DNA of 64,000 bases from positions 40,614 through 104,613 of the forward strand of contig JAFGNJ010000024.1 in the NCBI GenBank assembly GCA_016927065.1, in the 5' to 3' direction. Positions 17,588 through 26,431 of this stretch are shown one piece after another; positions within the stretch are counted from its first letter, which is position 1, and each line of letters opens with the position of its first letter. The stretch comes from Deltaproteobacteria bacterium (GTDB taxonomy: Bacteria > Desulfobacterota > B13-G15 > RBG-16-54-18). The notes below the pieces were generated by a model. That model was not told where the DNA came from. It saw only the letters and a list, made by a program, of their open reading frames with translations, and did not search any database. The translations under genes were made by a program, and so were the position numbers.

Positions 17588-19561
17588 ATGATTTGGGTTG
17601 CAAATAAGAGGAAGCGAGGGGGCGTTGCTCGCTTTTTCGTCACTGTTAGTTTAGTGTCTGCGGTCCTCTTTGTGTGGACTGGCATGGCTGTTTCCTTCGA
17701 TAATGAAACATGTCTCGAATGCCACGGGAGCCGGGATATCCTCGAGATGAGCAAGGAAGATCGACTCGAGATGGTCGTCCCTACCCCCGACAAAAAGGAA
17801 GTGTATAAAGGTGAACTTACCCTTTATGTGGATTATGAGCAGTTTCGTTCCACAGTCCACCAAGATCTGAGTTGTGTTGATTGCCATAACGATATCGAGG
17901 ATGTCCCCCATCCACAAAGGCTGGAGATGGTTGATTGCTCGCAGTGCCATGAAGTGATAGTCGGTCAATACAATAAGAGCAAACATGCACAGGTCAGCCT
18001 CAGCCTCTGTTTTGAGTGCCACAACCCCCATGCTACTACTTCTTTCAGGCAGCTCTCCCAAAAAGAGCGGACGGGAATCTGTCTGCAGTGTCACGAGAAA
18101 AATGGGCATGGGTGGTTGCCCCAGCAAGAGCTCCACTTCCAATATTTGGAGTGCACGGCCTGTCACTCTCCCCAGGCAGTAAAGGGGCTTTTTTTCTATC
18201 TCACAGCCCAGGGAAAGGATGGAGAGCGGTTTAACCTCTCCTACCCTCAATTGGAGGAAGCCACCCGTGGATATCAGGGCGATGTGGCAAAGGCCATTGA
18301 TCACAATGGAAACGGCATCGTGGAAGTGCATGAGATCAACAGGTTTATCGCCAAGCTACAGGAACAGGGGATACAGTCCCCTCGTCTTCAGGAGCGGGTG
18401 CTGGTATTACAGCCGTATCATAATTTTACTGATGAGGTTAAGCAGATTAAGGATTGCACGATGTGCCATGTCTCAGGTGCACCTTTTTACTCTCAGGTGA
18501 TGCTCAGGATACCTGAGGTGAGCGGTGGATGGCGCACGGTCAAGATGGACAAGGCCATCGTCGGCAAGCTCCCATCTATTCCCTCTAAAGACTATTACTT
18601 AACAACGGTTCATGGCCAGAGTGGTGTGGAATGCGTTGATTGCCATGCTGATTTGACCGTCTTGCGTGCAGGGGAGGGATTTGAGGTAAAAGGACTGAAA
18701 ACGCCCGTCTGTGAACACTGCCATGCGGATGTGATGACAGAATATGAGGACAGCCTTCATGCCAAGGTCAGCGAAGAAATCTGTTTTGGTTGCCATGATC
18801 CCCATTCCAGCGTCCCCTTCAAAGAGCTGAATGTTGAACAACGCCAAGCCATCTGCACCAAGTGTCATGATCCAGAGCGGGGACACGAGTGGCTGCCTCA
18901 AAAGGAACTGCATTTCAAGGCCCTGGAGTGCACCATGTGTCATGCCCCTCAAGCGGAAAAAGGGATTGTCTTTTACCTTCAGAGGGTGGATCAAGAAGGA
19001 AAAGCGGAGCGACTTGAATACGGTGAGCTAGCCACGTTGCTGGATGTGCAACAACCTGATTTGACAAAGCTCCTGGATAGCGACAGCAATGGATTTTTGG
19101 AGGATCGAGAAGTCCTCACTTTTCTCACTGCATTAAAGGAAAAGAGTCCCGGAGAAGAGATAAAGCTGGGGGTGAGGATCTTGGTTCTCAATCCTTCCCA
19201 TAACTATACCGATAAGGGGACCAAGGCAAAGGATTGTTCCCTCTGCCACTCCTCCGGGGCGGGCTTCTACTCGAAATTGATAATGGAGATACCTGAGAGC
19301 GAAGGTGGTATCAGAACCCTCCCCATGGACAAAAGCATCCTTGCCGGGATGTATCGCATTAGCGATATTTATTTGTTGGGGGAGGGTAAGATTTCTAAGC
19401 GAGATATCGCAGACCTCATGTTTGCCGTGAGGAAGATCGGTTATAAGTGGCTGGATGTGATTGGTATATTGTTCATTTTAGGCGGCTTAGGTTTTGTTGG
19501 GGTGCATACGTTTCTCAGGATAATCACCATAGGGACGCGAAGAAAAAGACGGAACAAATAA
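17588..19561 (+). CDS. 13-heme c-type cytochrome with internal duplication, EF-hand-like loops and C-terminal membrane anchor
   Basis: 657 residues from the ATG at 17588 (ribosome binding site AGGGGAAG); the frame continues upstream to 17498, ahead of the promoter. An N-terminal signal helix is followed by thirteen CXXCH motifs, arranged as one leading heme plus two six-heme repeats. The repeats share the frame CF(E/G)CH(N/D)PH ... CHE/D ... WLPQ(Q/K)ELHF ... CT(A/M)CH. Each repeat is followed by a DxNxNG/DxDxNG loop (DHNGNGIVEVHE and DSDSNGFLEDRE) resembling an EF-hand calcium site. One helix near the C-terminus anchors it. With the cytochrome b gene 28 bp downstream it probably moves electrons from quinol to the periplasm or beyond. 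Confidence 0.93.
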   Translation: MIWVANKRKRGGVARFFVTVSLVSAVLFVWTGMAVSFDNETCLECHGSRDILEMSKEDRLEMVVPTPDKKEVYKGELTLYVDYEQFRSTVHQDLSCVDCHNDIEDVPHPQRLEMVDCSQCHEVIVGQYNKSKHAQVSLSLCFECHNPHATTSFRQLSQKERTGICLQCHEKNGHGWLPQQELHFQYLECTACHSPQAVKGLFFYLTAQGKDGERFNLSYPQLEEATRGYQGDVAKAIDHNGNGIVEVHEINRFIAKLQEQGIQSPRLQERVLVLQPYHNFTDEVKQIKDCTMCHVSGAPFYSQVMLRIPEVSGGWRTVKMDKAIVGKLPSIPSKDYYLTTVHGQSGVECVDCHADLTVLRAGEGFEVKGLKTPVCEHCHADVMTEYEDSLHAKVSEEICFGCHDPHSSVPFKELNVEQRQAICTKCHDPERGHEWLPQKELHFKALECTMCHAPQAEKGIVFYLQRVDQEGKAERLEYGELATLLDVQQPDLTKLLDSDSNGFLEDREVLTFLTALKEKSPGEEIKLGVRILVLNPSHNYTDKGTKAKDCSLCHSSGAGFYSKLIMEIPESEGGIRTLPMDKSILAGMYRISDIYLLGEGKISKRDIADLMFAVRKIGYKWLDVIGILFILGGLGFVGVHTFLRIITIGTRRKRRNK

Positions 19562-19589
19562 GGTCAACGGAGGGAAGGAAAAAGAGTTT

Positions 19590-20270
19590 ATGGCGCGGCG
19601 AAAGAAAGTCCGGCAGAAGAGAGATCAGGAGAAAAAAGAAATATTGCAACCCCTCGTGGTACGAATTTGGCACTGGATCCATGCCCTTGCCATCGTCCTT
19701 TTGGTGCTGACCGGAATACAATTGCGATTTCCAGATTTGATTTCCTGGTTCGGGACCTTCAAAACCGCAGTGGACGTTCATAATATCTTTGGGTTCATCG
19801 TGTTGTTCGATTACGTGCTCTGGTTTGGATTTTATCTAATAACTGGGGAGTTGTTCAAACAATATGCCCCTACGCCTGAGGATTTTACCATCGGAATCCC
19901 GACGCAATCGACGTACTACTTTGCCCGCATCTTCTTTGGTGATCCCCCACCTTTTGAGCCTACACCAAAGGCCAAATTTAACTCCTTGCAGAAGACCACC
20001 TACTTCGGCATCATGTTTGTTCTTGTCCCCCTTCAGGTAGTGACCGGTGTTCTCCTTTGGGATTTGGAGAGATTCCGTCCTTTAATAGCGGCGCTGGGTG
20101 GCGTAAGGGTTCTTGATGCCTTTCATATTATTCTCGCCTATATATTTACGTCCTTTTTGATTGTTCACATCTACCTTTCTACGTTGGGGCATACCTTCTT
20201 TTCCCACTTTAAGGCCATGATCGTGGGATATGAGGAAAAGGAGACAGGACATACTCAGACGTCCGCATAA
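19590..20270 (+). CDS. Diheme cytochrome b subunit (formate dehydrogenase/hydrogenase gamma type)
   Basis: 226 residues, four helices. Histidines in IWHWIHALAI, VDVHNIFG, and FHIILAYIFTSFLIVHIYLSTLGHT match the heme b ligands of the FdnI/HydC family, which exchanges electrons with the quinone pool. Immediately downstream of the 13-heme cytochrome, so the two resemble the parts of Geobacter CbcL (multiheme cytochrome c fused to an HydC/FdnI-like b domain), but as separate proteins. That comparison is from general knowledge of the family; direction of electron flow is inference. Confidence 0.88.
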   Translation: MARRKKVRQKRDQEKKEILQPLVVRIWHWIHALAIVLLVLTGIQLRFPDLISWFGTFKTAVDVHNIFGFIVLFDYVLWFGFYLITGELFKQYAPTPEDFTIGIPTQSTYYFARIFFGDPPPFEPTPKAKFNSLQKTTYFGIMFVLVPLQVVTGVLLWDLERFRPLIAALGGVRVLDAFHIILAYIFTSFLIVHIYLSTLGHTFFSHFKAMIVGYEEKETGHTQTSA

Positions 20271-20367
20271 CGCATGGTTGCATTGGTGTGCAGGCGGGTT
20301 CCCTGTCGCGTCCCTTTTTGAAAGGGCCATAGTTTAAAGAGACAAAGATATTCATTGTGAGTTCAGG

Positions 20368-20477
20368 TAGGTTCGGTCGTACCGGGAGCTGAGATGCCGA
20401 AGGCGTTACGTATGACCGTTGGTGATAACCTAACAAAGAGAGCCAAGGGAAGCTCATATCCCCTGGCTACTTTTTTT
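20368..20477 (+). ncRNA. Structured 5' leader with intrinsic terminator before the aminotransferase (riboswitch-like, class unknown)
   Basis: TAGGTT (20368-20373) pairs with AACCTA (20427-20432). Directly stacked, CGGTCGTAC (20374-20382) pairs with GTATGACCG (20410-20418), leaving an 8-nt bulge TTGGTGAT. Inside, GATGCC/GGCGTT closes on a GAA loop with an internal loop CGGGAGCTGA. An intrinsic terminator follows: AGCCAAGGG (20441-20449) with CCCCTGGCT (20460-20468; one mismatch) and a T7 run, ending directly at the GGAGGT ribosome binding site of the next gene. GAGCT in the internal loop is complementary to AGCTC in the terminator loop. The layout is that of a transcription-attenuating riboswitch; I do not recognise the class. 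Confidence 0.5.
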
Positions 20478-20488
20478 GGAGGTGCCGA

Positions 20489-21577
20489 ATGCTTGCCGAG
20501 AGATTAAAAATGATTAAACCTTCAGGGGTCCGACGCATTTTCGACAGGGCCAGCCGAATGAAGGATCCTCTTGATCTCAGTCTTGGGGAACCGGATTTCG
20601 ACATCCCCGACGAGATAAAACGAGAGGGTATCCGCTGGATCGAGAAAGGTTTCAATAAATATACCCTGACTCAGGGGATTCCCGAGCTGAGACAGAAGGT
20701 AGAGGAGTACCTCACGGATAAGGGAATACGGTTTGATACCGTTATGATCACCGCCGGTGTTACCGGAGGTCTTCTTCTGAGTTGCATGTGCCTTATCGAT
20801 CCTGGTGATGAAGTCTTGATCCCCGATCCCTATTTTGTCATGTACGAATACCAGGTTTTGCTGATGGGGGGAGTGCCCCATTATATAGATACATATCCTG
20901 ATTTTCGCCTGCACGAGGACACGATCCGCAAGGCCCTCACTCCCCGAACGAAGCTTATTATCATCAATAGTCCTGCGAATCCCACGGGAACCGTTTATTC
21001 AAAGGAAGAACTTGAAATGGTGGCTCGTATTGCCGGTGAGAGAGGGTTGATCGTTATCTCCGACGATATCTATGAACGTTTTGTCTATGATGTTCCGACA
21101 GCGCCCTGTATAGGGCAAATGTATGAAAAGACCATCACCCTGAACGGTTTCTCTAAGGCCTGGGGGATGACGGGGTGGCGTTTAGGATATGCTGCCGGAC
21201 CTGAGGAGATTATACAACAGATGATTACCCTTCAGCAGTATTCTTTTACCTGCCCCCCGTCTTTTGCTCAAAAGGCGGCCCTGGTTGCCTTCGATTATGA
21301 TATGGGGGAGTATATACGACGCTATCGCGAAAAGAGGGATTTCGTCTACGATGCCTTGCACGAGCGGTATCGAGTGACGCGGCCTCAAGGGGCATTCTTT
21401 ATCTTTCCCGAGGCAGATGATGGAGATGGAAAGAAATTGGTAGAGCGGGCCATCAGCAAGGGGGTGTTCATCATACCGGGAGGGGTATTTTCACAGCGTC
21501 GCAGTCATTTCCGCATCTCTTTTGCCGCCCCGATGGATGTGTTGGAGCGAGGTGTGGCAATACTCAATGAACTGTGA
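20489..21577 (+). CDS. Class I/II PLP-dependent aminotransferase (AspC-like)
   Basis: 362 residues, fold-type I aminotransferase. SLGEPDF at the N-terminus, PANPTG near residue 165, the PLP lysine in NGFSKAWGMTGWRLGY (about 225) and the substrate-carboxylate arginine in HFRISFAAP near the C-terminus are all present. Substrate cannot be read reliably; aspartate, aromatic or branched-chain amino acids are all possible in this subfamily. GGAGGT at 20478 gives the start. The structured leader upstream suggests attenuation control by a small molecule. Confidence 0.9.
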   Translation: MLAERLKMIKPSGVRRIFDRASRMKDPLDLSLGEPDFDIPDEIKREGIRWIEKGFNKYTLTQGIPELRQKVEEYLTDKGIRFDTVMITAGVTGGLLLSCMCLIDPGDEVLIPDPYFVMYEYQVLLMGGVPHYIDTYPDFRLHEDTIRKALTPRTKLIIINSPANPTGTVYSKEELEMVARIAGERGLIVISDDIYERFVYDVPTAPCIGQMYEKTITLNGFSKAWGMTGWRLGYAAGPEEIIQQMITLQQYSFTCPPSFAQKAALVAFDYDMGEYIRRYREKRDFVYDALHERYRVTRPQGAFFIFPEADDGDGKKLVERAISKGVFIIPGGVFSQRRSHFRISFAAPMDVLERGVAILNEL

Positions 21578-21580
21578 TCT

Positions 21581-22096
21581 TTATCCTTGCTTATCTTTTT
21601 TATTAAGCGATAACCCTTTTTCAATAATATCGACTATCCCACCTATGTCGGTGGTGCTGAGGCAGGGTATAGTCTCTAGGGTGAGGGGGTCATCACTCAC
21701 CACGGCGATCACGTTTTCCAACTCCGGGGCGAGGGGGTGCGGATGGATCGCTTTCCTGAAGACCTCTACCTTGGGGTGTTGTTCTCTTTTAAACCCCTCG
21801 GCAATGATGATATCTGCCCGATGGATAAATTGAGAAGCTAGTTCATTCAGGGAGAGGTCGTGAGAGACGTCTTCTACCAAGGCGATCTTCTGCGGTGATG
21901 AGATGACCACTGTGTGGGCACCGGCCTGTTTGTGACGCCAGCTATCCTTTCCCTCCTGATCCATCGGAAAGTCGCTCTCGTGGTGTTTTACCGTCGCTAC
22001 CCGATAGCCGCGCTTGATGAATTCCGGGATCAAATGTTCAATCAGTGTAGTCTTCCCGCTCGCGGATCTTCCCACAATGGAGATGATAGGCGTCAT
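21581..22096 (-). CDS. mobB: Molybdopterin-guanine dinucleotide biosynthesis adaptor MobB
   Basis: 171 residues, typical of MobB. A P-loop GRSASGKTTLIEHLI opens the protein, and TVKHHESDFPMDQEGKDSWRHKQAGAHTVV is the conserved switch region of this GTPase family. MobB assists MobA in attaching GMP to molybdopterin for bis-MGD enzymes such as formate dehydrogenase. Convergent with the aminotransferase gene with a 3-bp gap. The only molybdenum cofactor gene in the window; it suggests molybdo- or tungsto-enzymes elsewhere in the genome. Confidence 0.93.
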   Translation of the reverse strand: MTPIISIVGRSASGKTTLIEHLIPEFIKRGYRVATVKHHESDFPMDQEGKDSWRHKQAGAHTVVISSPQKIALVEDVSHDLSLNELASQFIHRADIIIAEGFKREQHPKVEVFRKAIHPHPLAPELENVIAVVSDDPLTLETIPCLSTTDIGGIVDIIEKGLSLNKKDKQG

Positions 22097-22212
22097 TGCA
22101 GTTTTTCCTTTGCCACCTCTTGAGGGTTCTCATACTACAATCGTCATTGAGGATAGTCAACAGAGATCTCTTTCTTGTTGAGCTTCAGCGAGCGCTGTGT
22201 TAAATATGGGCC

Positions 22213-23463
22213 ATGGGCTCCTATGAAGAAAACCCCCAGGACATAGACCAAGCAGATATCGTTGTCGGCATTCCCTCATACAACGAGGCAGAGACTATTG
22301 TGCACCCCATCACCCAGGCCAGCTTGGGCCTCCTCCAGTTTTTCGGCGACAAAACAGCTGTGATCATAAATTGTGATAACAACTCCTCCGATGGCACGAA
22401 AGAAGCCTTTTTGAAGACTCCCACAGAGATTCCCAAGATCTATCTCTCTACCGCTCCCGGTATCAAAGGGAAAGGGAATAATTTGATGAACCTCTTTGCC
22501 AGGGCCGCTGAGTTGAGGGCCCAGGCCTGTATCATCATTGATGCCGATCTCAAGAGCATCACCCCGCGGTGGATACGAAACCTCGGAGAACCACTCTTCA
22601 TGGATTTTGGGTTTGTTGCGCCTCTTTACGTGCGACACAAACATGATGGTACCATCACGAACAATATAGCCTATCCGCTGATTCGCTCCCTGTATGGTCG
22701 TCGTGTGCGTCAACCAATCGGAGGGGACTTTGGTATCTCAGGTGAGCTGTTGCGAATCTATTTGGAACACGATTTTTGGAGTGAAGAAACCGCCCAGTTC
22801 GGTATCGATATATGGATGACCATCCAGGCCATAACCCACGATATACCTATCTGCCAGTCCTTCATGGGGCGTCCAAAAATTCACCGCCCCAAGGATCCGG
22901 GGGCTGATCTCGGACCGATGTTCGGCCAGGTACTGGGGACTCTTTTCGATATGATGACACCGTGGGAGTCTTATTGGAAAGAGGTGAAATGGAGCAAGCC
23001 CACCGCCGTGTTTGGATTCGGCCTGGGGGAGATTGAGCAACCCCCACCGGTAGAGATTAACCAAGAAGGGCTTTACCGGCGCTTTGCCGAGGGGCATAAA
23101 AAATTTCAGGGGACTTGGCAGCGGGTGCTGACACCAGAGGTCTTCGCTAAGCTGATGGAGGCGGCGGCAATAGGGGAGGGGCGTTTTGATTTTCCCACGC
23201 AACTGTGGGCCCAGATTCTTTTTGATTACGCTGTAGGATATCATACGTATACCGATGAGCGTGCGACGCTGCTGGCTTCCCTCATGCCCCTCTATTTTGG
23301 CAAGGTCTATTCCTTCGTCCTGCGCACTGAAAGGATGTCCACCCAAGAGGCTGAGGAATATATCGAGGATCAATGCATGGTCTTTGAGGAGGCCCGCCCA
23401 TATTTGGATGAGAGGTGGGGGAAAAGGGGAGAAAAAGATGCCCAAGGTTCTCGTAGTCGATGA
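22213..23463 (+). CDS. GT-A glycosyltransferase (family 2-like, related to glucosyl-3-phosphoglycerate/mannosylglycerate synthases)
   Basis: 416 residues. GIPSYNEAETI and NCDNNSSDGT form the nucleotide-sugar site, and IIDADLKS supplies the metal-binding DxD-like motif. The C-terminal half is helical and lacks membrane segments, so it is a soluble enzyme. The overall length and the second-domain pattern resemble synthases of glycerate-based compatible solutes, but donor and acceptor are not determined. Its end overlaps the start of a receiver gene by 26 bp, suggesting translational coupling. Confidence 0.78.
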   Translation: MGSYEENPQDIDQADIVVGIPSYNEAETIVHPITQASLGLLQFFGDKTAVIINCDNNSSDGTKEAFLKTPTEIPKIYLSTAPGIKGKGNNLMNLFARAAELRAQACIIIDADLKSITPRWIRNLGEPLFMDFGFVAPLYVRHKHDGTITNNIAYPLIRSLYGRRVRQPIGGDFGISGELLRIYLEHDFWSEETAQFGIDIWMTIQAITHDIPICQSFMGRPKIHRPKDPGADLGPMFGQVLGTLFDMMTPWESYWKEVKWSKPTAVFGFGLGEIEQPPPVEINQEGLYRRFAEGHKKFQGTWQRVLTPEVFAKLMEAAAIGEGRFDFPTQLWAQILFDYAVGYHTYTDERATLLASLMPLYFGKVYSFVLRTERMSTQEAEEYIEDQCMVFEEARPYLDERWGKRGEKDAQGSRSR

Positions 23464-23821
23464 CGAGGAGCCCATACGATTCCTGTATAAGGAAGAGTTA
23501 ACGGAAGAGGGCTATGAGGTGGTCGAGGCCGCCAGTGGCCAAGGACTCTTAGAGCGGATTGAGCAGGAGAATCCCGACGTCGTGATCCTGGACATCAAAT
23601 TGGCCGATGCGGATGGATTGGATCTGCTGCAGGAGATACGCAACCGATACTATGATCTGCCGGTGATCCTCTGCTCAGCGTATGAGGTCTTTAAGGGGGA
23701 TCTCAAGGCCATCTCCGCCGACGCGTATGTGGTCAAGTCATCGGATCTGACACCGCTCAAAAAGGCCGTCCGCAGGGCCCTGGAAGGAAGGGGTGGCACG
23801 GAGCGCAAAGGGAAAGGCTAA
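23438..23821 (+). CDS. Stand-alone response regulator receiver (CheY-like)
   Basis: 127 residues from the ATG at 23438, preceded by AAGGGGAG; a longer frame upstream only reads through the glycosyltransferase gene. Acid pocket DDEE after KVLVVD, phosphoacceptor Asp in VILDIKLADADG, Ser in LCSAYE and lysine in VVKSSD are all present, so it should be phosphorylated. The usual KP after the lysine is KS. No output domain. No kinase is next to it. It overlaps the glycosyltransferase gene and precedes a hydrolase by 7 bp, so it may tune one of these. Confidence 0.88.
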   Translation: MPKVLVVDDEEPIRFLYKEELTEEGYEVVEAASGQGLLERIEQENPDVVILDIKLADADGLDLLQEIRNRYYDLPVILCSAYEVFKGDLKAISADAYVVKSSDLTPLKKAVRRALEGRGGTERKGKG

Positions 23822-23828
23822 GTAAGAA

Positions 23829-24611
23829 ATGAAGGAAGATCTGGATATCGCGTTGTTCGATCGGCCTGAGATCTCCCAGGTGATCTTCTACCCTCGCTCA
23901 GATTCCCCTCCGCAGGATGACAGCACCCTCTATCCTGTGGAGGTAGAGGAGGCTATCTCTGTCGTATGCCGATTCTATCCGGCCCATAATAGTATCGCCA
24001 CCATACTCTACTTCCACGGCAATGGCGAGACGGCAGGAGACTATGACCTTATCTCCTCTCTCTACACCGCTTTGGGGATCAACCTCTTTGTGGCCGACTA
24101 TCGGGGCTATGGATTGAGCACAGGGACGCCCACCATAAGCACTATCCTGCACGATGCGCACCCCATCTTTGAGAGGCTTAAGACGGTCTTGAAAGAAGGC
24201 GGTTATCCCGAGGCCGTCTTCGTCATGGGCCGCTCCCTGGGGAGTGCCCCGGCTATCGAGGTGGCCTTCCGATCGCAGGATGCACTGTGTGGGCTCATTG
24301 TGGAGAGCGGCTTCAGCGATGCCTTGCGACTGCTCACGTACATCGGGCTGCCAATAAAGGTCCCGCCACGCCGCGAAGAGGGGTTCCCTAACGGAGAAAA
24401 GATACACTCCATCCGTATTCCCACCCTTATCATCCATGCAGCGGAGGATCATTTGATCCCCTTGTATGAGGCTGAGGAGCTGTTGTGGTTAAGTGCTGCC
24501 GAGGAAAAGGACTTGGTGGTGATACCCAGGGCAGATCACAACGATCTGATGATGGTAGGGAGGAACCAGTATTTTCAGGCGATCAATGATTTTATAAGGA
24601 GATTCACCTGA
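23829..24611 (+). CDS. Alpha/beta hydrolase (serine peptidase-like, S9/BAAT fold)
   Basis: 260 residues. YFHGNGETAGDYD forms the oxyanion loop, GRSLGSAP the nucleophile elbow, HAAEDHLIP the acid and PRADHNDLM the catalytic histidine, in the standard order. No signal peptide, so cytosolic. Substrate unknown. Seven bp behind the receiver gene, in the same transcription unit. Confidence 0.88.
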   Translation: MKEDLDIALFDRPEISQVIFYPRSDSPPQDDSTLYPVEVEEAISVVCRFYPAHNSIATILYFHGNGETAGDYDLISSLYTALGINLFVADYRGYGLSTGTPTISTILHDAHPIFERLKTVLKEGGYPEAVFVMGRSLGSAPAIEVAFRSQDALCGLIVESGFSDALRLLTYIGLPIKVPPRREEGFPNGEKIHSIRIPTLIIHAAEDHLIPLYEAEELLWLSAAEEKDLVVIPRADHNDLMMVGRNQYFQAINDFIRRFT

Positions 24612-24662
24612 GGCGCGGTGTTCAGCTACCGATATTAGATTTAAGGCATCCCCGCGGGAAGG

Positions 24663-25148
24663 CTAGGTGACTTCGTAGGTGGTAATGAGCACCTCGCTGG
24701 CTCGTCGTTCACCCACTGCAACCGCGACAATACCATTGAGCCACGTATATTCAGGGGAGCCCGTTTCAAAAAACGGCGTTGTCCGAAAATAATATTCACG
24801 GGGATCAACCTTCTCGCCCGCGGCCACTCTTTCTATGACCTCTTTGGGGCCATGACGTACACCCCGATTATAGATATAAATCAGCGCGCCGTCATTTGTC
24901 TCAAGGGTATATCGTGCTTCCAATTCGGCGATGCCGTCTCTTCGGATGATTTGCCAATCAGCGCCGCCGGGCAATACGCGCCCGGAAAGACGGGGGCCGT
25001 CAAAAACGCCACCTGTTATGTTAATGATGCGCCTCTCGCCGTAAGGACCTTGGCCCACCGGCAAGGGTTTTGCGACGGTGATGAGCGAGCTATAAAGAAA
25101 ACGAAGAGTTGGTTCTACGGAGACCTTCGGAACTGGTTCTTTATTCAT
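24663..25148 (-). CDS. DUF3237-family protein
   Basis: 161 residues. A YGERRIINITGGVFDGPRLSGRVLPGGADW stretch (about 40-70), RYTLETNDGALIYIYNRG and the FRTTPFFETGSPEYTWLNG end match the DUF3237 beta-barrel family, whose function is not established. GC content and codon use look like the surrounding chromosome and unlike the AT-rich cassettes that begin just upstream, so I place it outside the integron. AAGGAGGCGG precedes the ATG. The 284 bp upstream to 25432 hold no gene. Confidence 0.82.
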   Translation of the reverse strand: MNKEPVPKVSVEPTLRFLYSSLITVAKPLPVGQGPYGERRIINITGGVFDGPRLSGRVLPGGADWQIIRRDGIAELEARYTLETNDGALIYIYNRGVRHGPKEVIERVAAGEKVDPREYYFRTTPFFETGSPEYTWLNGIVAVAVGERRASEVLITTYEVT

Positions 25149-25339
25149 ATTGCCGCCTCCTTGCAGTATAAAAATCTTTAGGACTCACGAGCTGATTGTA
25201 TAAACCAAAAAATCTTCTCTTTTTTGCTTCTGTCAATTCCGGCATCGGAATAAATCTATGACATATAATTTTCAGGTGTAACCATAGACCTTTTGCAGTT
25301 AAATATCAAGCAGTTTTGCCCTCGTTTTCTTTATTGCCC

Positions 25340-25441
25340 ATTCATTAGTTGGGAACATTTGAATTCAGGGGCCAAAGGGCACAGCCCTGAGATCCCTTGA
25401 AATAAATGGTTGTGATCAGAATTTATACTTTACTAATGAAT
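25340..25441 (-). repeat. Possible degraded attC site at the end of the ankyrin cassette
   Basis: ATTCATTAGT (25340-25349) and ACTAATGAAT (25432-25441) are perfect inverted arms. Inside, TCAGGGGC and GCCCTGA form an imperfect stem with one bulge. R'' and R' boxes are not recognisable, and the right arm overlaps the end of the ankyrin gene. The remaining bases of 25149-25339 show nothing else. Confidence 0.3.
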
Positions 25442-26332
25442 TTGTTCTGCCAAATTCATTAATTTTCCTTTGCTTACAATATTTATATTGCCATTTACTG
25501 TAATATTATCTATTTCCTTGCCATGATAGCTATTTTCCAATGTAATATAAATTTCTATATCTTTATTTGTTTTATAAATCATTCCTCCTTCACCATCGCC
25601 ATGGTCATATTGCAACCCCATTTTCCCTTCCAAAAAAGTCCTAAAAGTTATCTCACCATCATAATCTGTCCTGCCTTGTCTTTTTTTAGCTTCAAGATGA
25701 GCAAGCCATTTTTTATATAAAATCGCTACACACAAAGCGGCTCTTTTAATATCATCGCGCAAAAATTTCACCAATAGCCCTCCGAATTCAACTTGAGGGT
25801 CAGACGCGCCTTTAGATTTTAAAAAATCATACATATCTATTGCGCCTTTATTAATTGCCTTAATTACAGGTGTATCCCCATCATCATTTACGGCATTAAC
25901 GTTTGCGCCGTGGTTAACTAAATACTCAACAACCGGTGGAATTTGAGGATATAAAATCCTATCCATAGCAAGCAATAAGGCGGTATTCCCGTTTATTCCC
26001 GCAGCTTCAATATCTGCTCCATTTTCTACAAACATTTTTACTGCTTCTAAAAAACCTCTGGAACTGGCAAGTGAAAGAGCTGTCCCCACCTTTTCCTCGC
26101 CAGAAACACCTTTATACCAAGTATTAACATTTGCTCCTTTATTTATTAAAGATTCTATTATTTCGGCGTTATCAAAGAAAACTGCGTAAGAAAGCAGCGG
26201 ATGTTTACCATCACCCGGCAAAGAATTAACGTCAGTTACTTCTTTTAATAATTCTTTAAATGTGGCAACGTCTACTTTCTCGATAGCTTGGCATAACTTA
26301 CTATTGATCTCCTGCACAGATAGGCTACTCAT
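25433..26332 (-). CDS. Ankyrin-repeat protein in a probable integron cassette
   Basis: 299 residues. Ankyrin repeats span about 35-185 (LLSYAVFFDNAEIIESLINKGA, ALSLASSRGFLEAVKMFVENGA, ALLLAMDRILYPQIPPVVEYLVNHGA, PVIKAINKGAIDMYDFLKSKGA). The C-terminal 110 residues are not recognised. No signal peptide or membrane segment. AAGGAGGAT precedes the ATG. AT-rich and in the same direction as the other cassettes. A protein-binding role is likely; the partner is unknown. The upstream recombination site is altered (GTATTAT in place of a GTT box), so the cassette may be fixed. Confidence 0.8.
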   Translation of the reverse strand: MSSLSVQEINSKLCQAIEKVDVATFKELLKEVTDVNSLPGDGKHPLLSYAVFFDNAEIIESLINKGANVNTWYKGVSGEEKVGTALSLASSRGFLEAVKMFVENGADIEAAGINGNTALLLAMDRILYPQIPPVVEYLVNHGANVNAVNDDGDTPVIKAINKGAIDMYDFLKSKGASDPQVEFGGLLVKFLRDDIKRAALCVAILYKKWLAHLEAKKRQGRTDYDGEITFRTFLEGKMGLQYDHGDGEGGMIYKTNKDIEIYITLENSYHGKEIDNITVNGNINIVSKGKLMNLAEQIH

Positions 26333-26355
26333 TTATATCCTCCTTATTTAGTTTA

Positions 26356-26431
26356 TAATACCAGTTTCAGCTGCGTTGCCCAGAGCGAGGAACGAGCGGC
26401 GGGTAACGTCAGCTGGAAACACTCGTTAGCT
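26356..26431 (-). repeat. attC5 (degenerate R' box)
   Basis: In cassette orientation R'' is AGCTAAC (26431-26425), starting on the last base of the HNH gene stop codon. Stem arms TTTCCAGCTGACGTTACCC and GGGCAACGCAGCTGAAA pair with two bulged bases and one mismatch, the attC pattern of a bulged hairpin. The R' position reads GTATTAT, so the GTT triplet is mutated. GTTTATAA/TTATAAAC arms enclose the site. Confidence 0.65.

Noticed and set aside
20371..20440. TPP riboswitch, suggested by CTGAGATG and GGTGATAACC
   Set aside because: The two conserved arms and their distances do not fit the thi-box, the required second arm sequence is not present, and the downstream gene is an aminotransferase.
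24663..25148. DUF3237 gene as a seventh integron cassette
   Set aside because: Base composition is that of the chromosome and no attC-like hairpin follows its stop codon.
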